DNA of 30,244 nt from positions 1 to 30,244 of the forward strand of contig JANLIN010000080.1 of the NCBI GenBank assembly GCA_024654345.1, written 5' to 3'. Numbering within the stretch: the stretch's first letter is position 1; each line of letters begins with the position of its first letter. Below, piece after piece: positions 9,001-14,532 of this stretch. Source of the stretch: Candidatus Komeilibacteria bacterium (GTDB lineage: Bacteria > Patescibacteriota > Patescibacteriia > UBA1558). Made by a program: the position numbers and the translations under genes. The notes beneath the pieces were generated by a model, which saw only the letters and a program-made list of their open reading frames with translations, ran no database searches and was not told the DNA's origin.

Positions 9001-11598
9001 CGCCAGTGTTGAAATATCTAGCGGATTTGTAAACTGTGCTCCGATTGAGGAATTCAAACAAGCATCATCGCACATTGGCCAAGCTTCACTAACCGTAAAA
9101 GGCGGCCAGGCGGCGCCGGTAATGAATTCCCACGTATACTCATTGGCGCCCAAACCCGTATCGCACTGACCGGTGGCGCGACACACCCCATCTCCGCAAC
9201 ATTCACTGCCGGGAGAACAACTGTCAATCGTACACATTCCGACCGTAAAGTTTAAACTGTTACTGTTTATGTCGGTACTAGTACGCATGGACGCGGGACC
9301 GGTTATTGCTTGCACCGGAACGCCAGTCGTAATGACATTTTCTGACCAGTTCCCCCCGATTACAACCGCCGATACGTTATCATGAAAACCGACGGTCCCC
9401 TTGGTTTGGCCGAAGCCCTCACCATAGAGCTTAACCGGTGTGCCAACCGGTCCATTGTTCGGATCAAGTAAACAAAGGCCGGGGGTAAGAGGCTCAGTAT
9501 TTATCACAAATGGCGCCGCATTGCTTTCCTTACCCACTCGGTTCACACTGACGGTCCAATTCCCCACATTATAGCCAGCCGCTACGATGTCAGGAACTTT
9601 GATCAGAATTTCAGTGTCACTAGGAGACCAGTCACCACACGCCTCCGGAAAGTCAATGTCCGCCGATACGCTTTCTCCCGCCGCGTTCTTGAAGTTAATA
9701 AGCAAATCAGATCCGACGAAACCAAAGTTACTACCATAGATGGTCACGTACTGGCCTATAGGACCTTGCACCGGGTCGAGATAGGATATTTGTGGACGAT
9801 CCTCGGCTGGAACCACGGTATATGCCACTGGATTACTGTTTTCACCATCCACTTGAACATACACCGATACCGTGCCATCTTCTAGATTTGGTACCGTGGA
9901 GTCGATGGACTGATTTGTCCAATCATTGACGGCTGATCTGATACCGCCGACAAAAATCTTATTATCCGGATTATTGGTGGAAAATTGTGTTCCTTGAGTC
10001 AGAATGTCTGACAGGGCCGTACCCAGCGGCGGATTAACGCTACAAACACCTGGTCTCACTGTATCATTGACGGCAAATTCACCCTGCCAGCCGCGCTCAT
10101 CCAAAGTAGTGTCAAATCCGCCTCCGACACTGGTCAAGCGAATAGCACCACTGACCCCTCCCTCCGGCACCAGTACAATCACCTGATTGTTCTGCCACGC
10201 CGAAGTACAAGTGGCTAAAGAAGCATTTACTTCATCTCCTACCGCTGTAGTTCCCAAAAAAGTAACAACACCGGGATCATTACCGAAACCGGCACCATAG
10301 ATAGTGACATAATTACCAACCGCCCCGTTGTCGGGTGTGACATTGGTTATCACCGGCGATTCCGTACATACGCAGGCAAAAATATCACAGCTACCCACCG
10401 CACAGAAGCCGGGGTCAGCGTCACACTGGGGAGTCTGCTGATCAATATCACAGCTATCTCCCAAGCACCCGCCACATGAACCGCCACAATCGACACCCGT
10501 TTCGTCTCCATCTTGCACACCATTAAAGCAGTATTGCGGTCGAATAGTTATCGGTACCCTGGCCGAATATGCGTCGTGGTCATCATAATCCTCCGCGCGG
10601 GCTTGGATTTGGTGGGCACTGCCGGCATTCTGACCGGTGATGTCCCAAGTCATCACCCAAGGCTCGCCATCGCTATCATAGCCAAGAGAGGAGTTATTTA
10701 CATAAAATTCCACCGCCGCCACACCACTATCGTCCTGGGCTTGGGCGATAATATTTATCAAACTTCCTTCCGCATAAACCGCGTAAGGTAGCGGCTCTAC
10801 AATACTCACCGTGGGGTCCTCTGTATCCACGATCAAACCGGTGGTGAAGCTGGATATACAATTGGATATACCGCACGACAGATCCTTATTATCCACACTG
10901 GTAACACTGCCGTTCAGAACCTCTACTCGATACTCCGTGTTAGCAGCCAAACAGAATTCAGCCGCTTCCACTTCACACTCTCTGGTCGGTCTTATCTCTA
11001 TCTTCTGACCGGTAGTCGTGACGCTAAAAGGGACAGTTGAGCCATCGTCGACTTGCGTCATTACAAAATCACTCTCGACCACTGAAGCCGGCTCAATATT
11101 GCGGTTAAAATATATTTTAATCACCGCATTTCTTATCACATCAGTGCTACCGTTACTCGGTTTAATATTGTTGACGACCAGGTAACTGCCGGTACCGCCA
11201 CCACCACCGCCGCCACCACCACTATTTGAATTGTTCAAACCGGTAGCATCAGATAAGGAGCTGAAAATAAAACTGGCTATACCAAAGGCCGCCAAGATAA
11301 TAACAAGGCCAATGGCACCGTTGATCAACCATTTGCGGGCATGAGTAACTTTTTCCACGTCACCACCGGCCGTCATCCAACGAAACCCACCATAAAGAAT
11401 TATTCCCACCGCCACAATTCCGAGGAACCCGAGAGCGATGCGAATAATATTTGTAATTGTAACTTTTATATCGGTACCGCCGAGACCGATGTCAGCCGCT
11501 TCGTTCAATCCCAGATCCGGCTGTGCCAACACCACGACTGGCAAAATAACCAGTATACCGGCAAGAAGTATAATTATTTGTAGCTTCGATATTTTCAT
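1..11598 (-). CDS. Giant multidomain surface protein with VirB2/TrbC-like N-terminal membrane module (C-terminus beyond the window)
   Basis: One open frame of 3866 codons from an ATG at 11598 to the window edge; I checked every triplet and saw no stop. Residues 1-25 are a signal peptide (cut near LA/QP). Residues about 45-110 hold two membrane helices around YGGFRWMTAGG and a basic loop, which would place the rest outside the cell. A Gly9 linker (127-135) follows. Then, roughly: Big_5-like domains at 138, 820, 2019, 2235, 3192 and 3460; Ig-like domains at 246 and 2357; Cys-rich motifs at 357, 3164 and 3403; IPT/TIG-like domains from 415 to 790 and 1298 to 2010; Big_2-like domains at 967, 2137, 3307 and 3566; LamG 1031-1260; jelly roll 1547-1722; 14 FG-GAP repeats about 2430-3100; a CBM-like domain from 3690. 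Start overlaps the upstream stop (ATGA). Probably an adhesin; function is inferred, no catalytic site seen. Confidence 0.9.
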   Translation of the reverse strand, partial: MKISKLQIIILLAGILVILPVVVLAQPDLGLNEAADIGLGGTDIKVTITNIIRIALGFLGIVAVGIILYGGFRWMTAGGDVEKVTHARKWLINGAIGLVIILAAFGIASFIFSSLSDATGLNNSNSGGGGGGGGGTGSYLVVNNIKPSNGSTDVIRNAVIKIYFNRNIEPASVVESDFVMTQVDDGSTVPFSVTTTGQKIEIRPTRECEVEAAEFCLAANTEYRVEVLNGSVTSVDNKDLSCGISNCISSFTTGLIVDTEDPTVSIVEPLPYAVYAEGSLINIIAQAQDDSGVAAVEFYVNNSSLGYDSDGEPWVMTWDITGQNAGSAHQIQARAEDYDDHDAYSARVPITIRPQYCFNGVQDGDETGVDCGGSCGGCLGDSCDIDQQTPQCDADPGFCAVGSCDIFACVCTESPVITNVTPDNGAVGNYVTIYGAGFGNDPGVVTFLGTTAVGDEVNASLATCTSAWQNNQVIVLVPEGGVSGAIRLTSVGGGFDTTLDERGWQGEFAVNDTVRPGVCSVNPPLGTALSDILTQGTQFSTNNPDNKIFVGGIRSAVNDWTNQSIDSTVPNLEDGTVSVYVQVDGENSNPVAYTVVPAEDRPQISYLDPVQGPIGQYVTIYGSNFGFVGSDLLINFKNAAGESVSADIDFPEACGDWSPSDTEILIKVPDIVAAGYNVGNWTVSVNRVGKESNAAPFVINTEPLTPGLCLLDPNNGPVGTPVKLYGEGFGQTKGTVGFHDNVSAVVIGGNWSENVITTGVPVQAITGPASMRTSTDINSNSLNFTVGMCTIDSCSPGSECCGDGVCRATGQCDTGLGANEYTWEFITGAAWPPFTVSEAWPMCDDACLNSSIGAQFTNPLDISTLANYSIHVYPCGDAECSRPNWEPEITYSNQGNEVGYYDVENYILNIVPAADLLPGKYYRVVIMSGSLGVANADGGFLENMNYSFEGGEYDSYSWTFRTGNRICAIDRVDVKPAGQTLLYQTDRLQMSAYPYSEPDSCSPKGQALNGFSYDWTWNSVNGSIAQVTAADGATDNLVYWWRFDENVDNSCGNGADACDSGASTRNGTILGQASWTSGERCQNGNCLDYSGNNSFVYGGIPYVNTHTACAYASADQIREQGLLSAYDNHGQWNHRLYMKSDGKITYELGCDNNSNECGTVWKHDITTSVALNAGQKYHICGVYDKANMAIYIDGQMVASAPETRNLGNGGLPYFVGTTSYTTAVPKYQVANTWDGTLDEARLYSTALSAEQIMTLRNFDGRVDPRAEVRGISNGTTDINATATGTTGSASVNVSFDIPTITSISPDNGMIREGVFTYVTISGSNFGPVQGSSYVLVGDKPAVVADCAGSWSDTQIIIRLPLSTQTGDRITVVKQRGSATSAQSFTVNELLRPALCSINPNFGTDGTAVNLDGHNFGDTEVNSTVRFDQLTANPAQSWSNENILTAVPVGVATGPVTVKVLGNNSNPVVFRTPPYIDRIEPNRGPIGRYISIYGGNFGHDQNSGYVVIGGIVTPLAQCSGSWSDNLIIAEVPEGLALGAQDVQVYSGNIPLLFDNFSQPNIDTNKWNVIGGSWDINNGSLRITSSAPDQMVLSNSTINRSSFAFSADLKSPDRDRFGLITNYVNGSHYRFETANNDYGSGNYKGVRLYKNNTVVAENYVDWAYAQNVFYRFKAIKAGNILQLYIDGQLLLEYQDPSPLPDGRVGFYSNHSTPTYFDNAIVGEDGLESNIKEFTVNTEPLGAQLCGISPLCADPGESVDLLGDEFGNEPYILYSENSDEKLGNDYVASANVCYPPIGEGVPGAHGSCSSFWSDYQFDFPEDGYYQAWAETNNYHLNNPWYDLLEENIYHSINVYLDGVLMGEFSNTATNGQSIIGAAELGYVTAGVHTVRYDWYNDWYCPPNRPSCAGIEGDSNLMIRKTGIDRGELKSYPVFTSNAITPTTYWSDDLITTTITDDVQSGPVQVVREVVVGQECDGFHIGNWCPGNKYRDITVTTISNPVEFCASTNPRVLERNSCDATNLASPSPLNNQTGVCSAASLSVTFNQAMQNATINTDTVTVLACGSDSQFNPADCSVALDLENDFSFFTDGEGRTGFIVSVVGDWQANSWYQVSLSSSILGANQKSLIPYQWHFRADGGDCEVATVVLNPTTATIVVTETQDYSAVPQSASCEVLDPATFTWSWDSTDQTVATVDSTTAPTNLALGLANGQTQISAATDGISGLANLSVGGEVSDSNFFITEVKPATPPAAPRNSVIRVYFNKLVDQASFSPADVTVQNISGGAPATLNYTYNWVDSATDSRLEMTPTTGCPPPNTDLFCWPGNSNMRVNSQGGSIIAVDGEMLNCANGKCSHTFATGTQIDTEAPLASILVPTDGGYVPSDSIVPVVARATDDTGISHVEFYRNNDFVAQVPNGIEFSVDPNYGTGNYPYGTLTGDVNNDGYQDIVSLNNSSSTVSVLLNNGVGSFLPKADYSAVRPYHGTMADFNGDNYLDIVTVNSDYSSGRYSLLINKGNGQFHNPQNISTGNRYPRVVVAGDFDGDGDQDMAIGHYYTDNNTSQITLYKNDGSGSFTLYSSLSLPNYLYDMEAGDLDGDGRDDIAVVRYNWDAPQPDLYIYYSTDNYGTMSSPETFDFGRYFYYVTIGDFNKDSLNDFAVAGYYYYNEPLVILINNGGGYDEQSYNYGQYNYALTNADLNNDGYPELIFADNYSDDLKVSFNDKGAFSEPVGFGNIDYTQSIGTADFNSDSYIDVVVPIPNANAVVTLLNNQDNTLGATLSVPTRQYPRDMVVRDVNNDQIEEVAILNSYGSNDNYLTVYQRNGQYQYVPVETMSVARYPTTVTAGYFNNDTYLDYAVINSHYNNYVLQIFNSSGEMNWDNPSNISVSVPYYSYNVVAGDIDNDGDDDLIAYFGSNAEAIIFKNDNGSFVQNSMPLNDSQWSNYMTLIDMNGDDYPELVYANASYGISIINNNNGTLSQTDKIQISVDDTISNFFVKDLNGDNRPDILVASEDWPKSWLYVYMQDGNSFLGSSYRVSGGLRWIDTADIDQADGDDILLLSYDGGLTVLYNQRNGVFGDAKSFVVGGYLGWNGHSLASALINGDNAPDIIVLNQNSNKLSLLLNQQNAELYGYNWDTTGLSIGSQHTWQVKAYDWDTNIGQSLPVKVTIMANHCFNLIQDADEEGIDCGGNDCLACPDTNDFAVTSKQPEGENVCRNEAVQAIFNQPLVEDTVNSETVRVECLSEKCLVEIVEGDITFDYNENDEPIGFNFIPDLPDNLWEIGGLYRVTLSSGPSIESQLGWPLEPPVQWDFDVADCTVPVDHIVVNPLSADVLIEETVSYMAHAEDVDNNPLTNQIQQWNSQNEDIAQLSNDANLNPNTASFIGISGGQTEVQASIGSIIGTADIVVWAGLCGNNQLDEDETCDLVDGQAVIAGDLSCADLTGFTGGILGCTVACELDTNQCLAGEDPGNACLNTEISAEFDVVMDWESFDGNVTFVQIGDDDEQIELEILIGLEDLPINNAQYTKLYIYPVEPLQPNVSYRAIVTGGPDGVKDITGATLANDYIWSFTTGLENCYIDQVVIEPSSYQFSSVSESVNFIAHAYDQFGHVIRGDYTWSVEGDEQLLTTSPVTPQIINVKASGRGNGNLSLKVEIDAGDYGNGLDSAPIDVFLCNAPWQYENAGLNYRTRYCRGNDINHIYNSSFILDADGDAWPDGWNQPIVGDNKGEGLETGQGDFYAVMVDGTTANNALRLETEPGTDTQYVAVPQFIPVKPNTSYTLSGYAKRNSSEQATYEIFEHQTYGTGRLAGIRTVPINGVAGSWDRYSRSFTTGSNTNLVEITCALYRHEQYQGILWCDDLQLELGASATEYKSSALL
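2280..4320 (-). repeat. Fourteen FG-GAP/VCBS repeats inside the giant protein
   Basis: Fourteen copies of a roughly 50-residue unit carry an Asp-rich calcium-loop motif. Examples in order are GDVNNDGYQDIV, ADFNGDNYLDIV, GDFDGDGDQDMA, GDLDGDGRDDIA, GDFNKDSLNDFA, ADLNNDGYPELI and ADFNSDSYIDVV, then seven more ending in LINGDNAPDIIV. In this family such repeats form seven-bladed beta-propellers, as in integrin alpha chains. Fourteen copies would fit two propellers; that grouping is inference. Calcium dependence is expected from the DxDxDG-type loops. Confidence 0.88.
5820..6300 (-). other. Carbohydrate-binding-like beta-sandwich within the giant protein
   Basis: Residues about 1767-1927 contain FDFPEDGYYQAWAETNNY, HSINVYLDGVLMGEF and VTAGVHTVRYDWYND. 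The alternation of 'the whole body moves or wets' type strands with a small-ligand display loop resembles CBM6/35- or PA14-like sandwiches. The exact family is not certain. The segment contains four cysteines (at NVCYPP, GSCSS, WYCPP and PSCAG) that could form disulfides. Confidence 0.45.
6440..6960 (-). other. Concanavalin-like jelly roll within the giant protein
   Basis: Residues about 1547-1722 run from LLFDNFSQPNIDTNKWNV through GGSWDINNGSLRI, RFGLITNYVNGSHYRFE and LQLYIDGQLLLEYQDPSP to GRVGFYSNHSTPTYFDN. This pattern is typical of LamG or DUF1080-like glycan-binding jelly rolls. It lies between the last strands of an IPT/TIG-like domain. Confidence 0.7.
7820..8510 (-). other. LamG/concanavalin-like domain within the giant protein
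   Basis: Residues about 1031-1260 begin LVYWWRFDEN and contain KYHICGVYDKANMAIYIDG and the closing GTLDEARLYSTALSAEQI. These are the typical start, middle and end of bacterial LamG-like jelly rolls, which usually bind carbohydrate or protein ligands. The domain interrupts a Big_2-like Ig domain (see findings). Confidence 0.8.
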
Positions 11599-13580
11599 TC
11601 CACCAAATTTATACTGACAGAATTGATCTGGGCGGTCACGCCCGGTTGAGCCGTTTTCAAAACTACTTTTACCTGCGCGTACTGACCGGCACTAACGATG
11701 ACACTACCGTCCTGAGCCACCGTCTGCCACGGAGCCACATTCATATCAGCCACCGTCACGCCGGTCCGCACCTGGAGCGCGGCGCTGGAACCAATCGGTA
11801 CATCGCCATGAGAAAATACTCCGCCGATATTCACTTCCGCCCCCAGATCGAGAGTCGGCGATGTCCAACTACCTTCCACAATGCCGGCCGGTGTCGCAAT
11901 CGCGGCGGCGTTCAATCGTAACTGTCCGCTTATTTCCGTGGCGTTGATCGGTCCACTGAAAGTCCCGGCCGACCAGCCATATGTCGCATCCGTGCCACCG
12001 ATACGGAAATCATTGGGCCCGGCGGTGGGATTGTAACAGTTCTGATAAATATCACGGACAGTGTTATCAACTAACGGGTGATGAGGAGTAAATTCCGTAA
12101 ACTCGTCGTGGTTGATAAAAGATTGCGTTGTATTATCTTTATTACGACTGGTAATCCAATAGTTCACATTTTGGTCGATCATAATAGATTCGGCGGTCAA
12201 CGAGGACAACATCATTAATTTATCAAATATAACTTTCACCAAAGCTCTGGTGCTCACACCGGTACTTGAAACTCCCGGGGTAACATTGGTCAGTTTTGGC
12301 GGTGTCAAATCTATCTCGTCGGTCGTCGAATAATTCCAGCTATAATCATCGGCTGACGGACCGCTGGTTTGACCATCAGCATTACCGTCTAAAGAGTTTC
12401 CCGCCATATCGACTATGCCATCATATGGGAAAACCGCGCCCGGCTTTGCTGGGTCCAGCAGGGTGGCCGCTTTAATCAGACTGGTCAGTGTCTCACTGCC
12501 CGGCAAACAGTAAACTTCCTGCCCGCATGAATTTATTCCGCATAAATCACTAGTCGTAAACTCCACGGAGTAATATTGATTAACACTTTGATAATTACCA
12601 CCCACTAAGGATCCATTAGCCACCGTTGTAGTGATGCGGTTGAATTCATCATCAGTATGTCCAGCGCTACTCAGCGGATTTACCGGCTCGCTAAAGTTGA
12701 TTTGAACAATAATGTTTCTAGGATTGACGGAATCAGCCCGTGGAATCACTGATTTGACCCGTGGCGGACCCAGATCAAGCTCGGTCGAAACAGTGAACTG
12801 CCACTCATAGCTACCCAGCTGACCAAATGCCGATTCACCACCAACTTTGTTGATGGCGCTGGTTAAACTGACAACATACAGCGTATCATCATTTTCATTG
12901 CCCAAATAATCAGAGGGCGTTATTACATATGTAAAATTATCCTGCGTTGCCGCGCTGGCACCTCCGATAGCGCTACCTTCATTGTCGGCGATAACAATAT
13001 TTTCCGTCAACAAATTACCATCACTATCAATAATGGTATCAGGGTCTATTTCCTCCTTAAAAGTTATAACTATTGAAACATTACGCGGCACCCCCATTGC
13101 ACCCCGCGGAGGATAGTGCGAGCGAATTACACCGCCGGCCACTCCGCCCGAATAAACGTATGATTGATCACCGCCGGATCCGATCTGCAGACCGGTAGCC
13201 CAGCCCAGCTGGCGGAATACAAATTCGACGATTCCAAAGGCGGCTAAAATAATCACCAAGCCAATCGCAGTGTTGCGCAGTATCCGTTTGGCCTTGTCAA
13301 TTCTGTCCTGATTGCCACCGGCGGTCATCCACATGAAACCGCCGTAAAGAATCAATATAACCGCCACTAAACCGAGAAAGCCGAAAGCAATGCGGACAAT
13401 TAAAACGATGATGCTTTTTAGATCCCGATCACCGAGACCAATGTCCGTCGCGTCTCCCAATCCCAGATCAACGGCCGCCAAGACTGGCATGGAAATTAAA
13501 AAAAGAACTGCCGCCGATAAAAATATCAGCCCCAAGGCAGTTCTTTTCTTTTTTTTCATTAAAGTTGATTGAGACGGCAT
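11595..13580 (-). CDS. Secreted Big_5-domain surface protein with VirB2/TrbC-like membrane module
   Basis: 661 residues. The N-terminus is a signal peptide ending near PVLA; a start at the second Met (residue 8, MKKKKRT, position 13559) would give a more ordinary one, and neither start has a clear ribosome-binding site. Two membrane helices at about 60-125 surround YGGFMWMTAGGN and a basic loop, very like those in the giant protein next to it. Three Big_5-like (SbsA-type Ig) domains follow, starting near SHYPPRGAMGVPRN, PPRVKSVIPRADSVNP and TPPKLTNVTPGVSSTG. The C-terminal 120 residues look like a beta-sandwich. The TGA stop overlaps the ATG of the giant gene by four bases, so the two are probably translated together. 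Likely membrane-anchored and exposed; its partner or ligand is unknown. Confidence 0.88.
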   Translation of the reverse strand: MPSQSTLMKKKKRTALGLIFLSAAVLFLISMPVLAAVDLGLGDATDIGLGDRDLKSIIVLIVRIAFGFLGLVAVILILYGGFMWMTAGGNQDRIDKAKRILRNTAIGLVIILAAFGIVEFVFRQLGWATGLQIGSGGDQSYVYSGGVAGGVIRSHYPPRGAMGVPRNVSIVITFKEEIDPDTIIDSDGNLLTENIVIADNEGSAIGGASAATQDNFTYVITPSDYLGNENDDTLYVVSLTSAINKVGGESAFGQLGSYEWQFTVSTELDLGPPRVKSVIPRADSVNPRNIIVQINFSEPVNPLSSAGHTDDEFNRITTTVANGSLVGGNYQSVNQYYSVEFTTSDLCGINSCGQEVYCLPGSETLTSLIKAATLLDPAKPGAVFPYDGIVDMAGNSLDGNADGQTSGPSADDYSWNYSTTDEIDLTPPKLTNVTPGVSSTGVSTRALVKVIFDKLMMLSSLTAESIMIDQNVNYWITSRNKDNTTQSFINHDEFTEFTPHHPLVDNTVRDIYQNCYNPTAGPNDFRIGGTDATYGWSAGTFSGPINATEISGQLRLNAAAIATPAGIVEGSWTSPTLDLGAEVNIGGVFSHGDVPIGSSAALQVRTGVTVADMNVAPWQTVAQDGSVIVSAGQYAQVKVVLKTAQPGVTAQINSVSINLVE

Positions 13581-13631
13581 GGTGTCTCGATAAAAATTTT
13601 GTTTCTTTGGTTAAATCGAATATCGTGTAAA

Positions 13632-14078
13632 CTAGGCTCCTAGATGCTTTTTTACTACGGTCTGAACCCGCTGACCATCAGCTCGGCCACCGACCGCTTT
13701 TACAGTGGCTCCCATTGCTTGGCCAAACTGCGACATTTGCGTGAAATTACCGGTGGCTAAAGTATCTTTGACAATCACCTCCAGCTCCTCATCCGTCATT
13801 GGTGGCGGCAAATATTGCTCCAAAATTTCCTTTTCCTGACTCTCCTGTTTCACTTTATCCGCCATTCCCGCTTTATCAAAGGCAGCTATGGAATCTTGCC
13901 TCTTTTTGATCTCCGTGCGAATGATTTTCAAAGCTTCATCATCGGTCAAGATCTCCATCTTAGAAATGGTCGCATTTTTCAGCGCCGTTGATAACATACG
14001 AAGAACCGACAGGCGCAAAGCCTGCCGTTCCTTCATGGCGGTCAACTTATCCTTTTCTATTTTTTCGACTAAGTTCAT
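13632..14078 (-). CDS. yqeY: GatB/YqeY domain protein
   Basis: 148 residues, the full family length. The all-helical YqeY fold resembles the C-terminal tail of GatB, the tRNA-binding part of the Asp/Glu-tRNA amidotransferase. Recognisable segments are LRLSVLRMLSTALKNA, IRTEIKKRQDSIAAFDKAG, EKEILEQYLPPPMTDEEL and the C-terminal FGQAMGATVKAVGGRADG followed by VQTVVKKHLGA. The free-standing protein is widespread, and its role is poorly known. The ATG shares one base with the rpsU stop (TAATG), so it is co-transcribed with and probably coupled to rpsU, a common pairing in bacteria. Confidence 0.93.
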   Translation of the reverse strand: MNLVEKIEKDKLTAMKERQALRLSVLRMLSTALKNATISKMEILTDDEALKIIRTEIKKRQDSIAAFDKAGMADKVKQESQEKEILEQYLPPPMTDEELEVIVKDTLATGNFTQMSQFGQAMGATVKAVGGRADGQRVQTVVKKHLGA

Positions 14079-14323
14079 TAACGTCTTTTTTTCTTTTTTT
14101 CCAAGAATTCGTCCAGTTTTCCTATCCGGCGCAGATAATCTCTTTTTTTACGAAAATCTTCACGTACCAAAGCCGCTTCTTTGCGCCTTAATTCGCTCTT
14201 ATCCTTTTGGAAAAATTTGATTTTCTTTACTTGTAAGACTCGTCCGCTTTGGATAGTTTTTTTGGTAAATCGGCGTAAAAGACTCTCAAAACTTTCGCCG
14301 GGCTTTCGTTTAACTTCCAACAC
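14078..14323 (-). CDS. rpsU: 30S ribosomal protein bS21
   Basis: 81 residues, very basic. It shows the bS21 pattern EVKRKPGESFESLLRRFTKK, then a helix with RRKEAALVREDFRKKRDYLRR and a Lys/Arg tail. bS21 sits on the platform of the small subunit near the 3' end of 16S rRNA. The start is GTG at 14323. It is chosen because AAGGGGGTG lies 8 bases upstream, the strongest ribosome-binding site among the housekeeping genes here. A well-formed promoter lies about 50 bases upstream, so rpsU-yqeY can be expressed apart from hisS. Confidence 0.95.
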   Translation of the reverse strand: MLEVKRKPGESFESLLRRFTKKTIQSGRVLQVKKIKFFQKDKSELRRKEAALVREDFRKKRDYLRRIGKLDEFLEKKKKRR

Positions 14324-14331
14324 GTAGGTTT

Positions 14332-14340
14332 CACCCCCTT
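14332..14340 (-). promoter_or_regulatory. Strong Shine-Dalgarno site of rpsU
   Basis: On the minus strand AAGGGGGTG precedes the GTG start by 8 bases. It decides the start codon and stands out because hisS, lepB, der, pth, topA and dprA have no comparable site. Confidence 0.75.
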
Positions 14341-14370
14341 TGGATTAATAACTAATTAATTCTACTAATA

Positions 14371-14399
14371 TTAATAGCATGAAAATGGCAGTTAGTCAA
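14371..14399 (-). promoter_or_regulatory. Promoter for rpsU-yqeY
   Basis: Minus-strand TTGACT (14399-14394) and TATTAA (14376-14371) are separated by 17 bases, close to the sigma-70 consensus. The start codon lies 47 bases beyond the -10 box. Confidence 0.7.
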
Positions 14400-14420
14400 A
14401 TTGATGGGAAGAGAGGAAGA

Positions 14421-14487
14421 GAGGAAGCGTGGAAGTGAAGAGGTGCTGATAATCGCAAACCTCACTTCGGCACTTCGACGCTTCCTC
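14421..14487. repeat. Imperfect inverted repeat between hisS and rpsU
   Basis: GAGGAAGCGT (14421-14430) pairs perfectly with ACGCTTCCTC (14478-14487). Inner segments GAAGTG/CACTTC and AGGT/ACCT extend the hairpin. There is no T-run, so it is not a standard terminator. Further GCTTCC motifs follow up to 14512. Its core resembles a second element near 22253-22295. Confidence 0.6.
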
Positions 14488-14532
14488 GCTTCATTTCAAC
14501 GCTTCCTTCCTCCAACCGACATTATTTGACTA

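Noticed and set aside
1..11594. Many short frames on both strands within the first 11.6 kb
   Set aside because: All lie inside one continuous minus-strand frame whose translation shows clear domains, so they are shadows.
1..11598. The apparent absence of a closed gene, suggesting a pseudogene or non-coding region
   Set aside because: Every triplet in the frame was read and none is a stop; the frame is only cut by the window edge.
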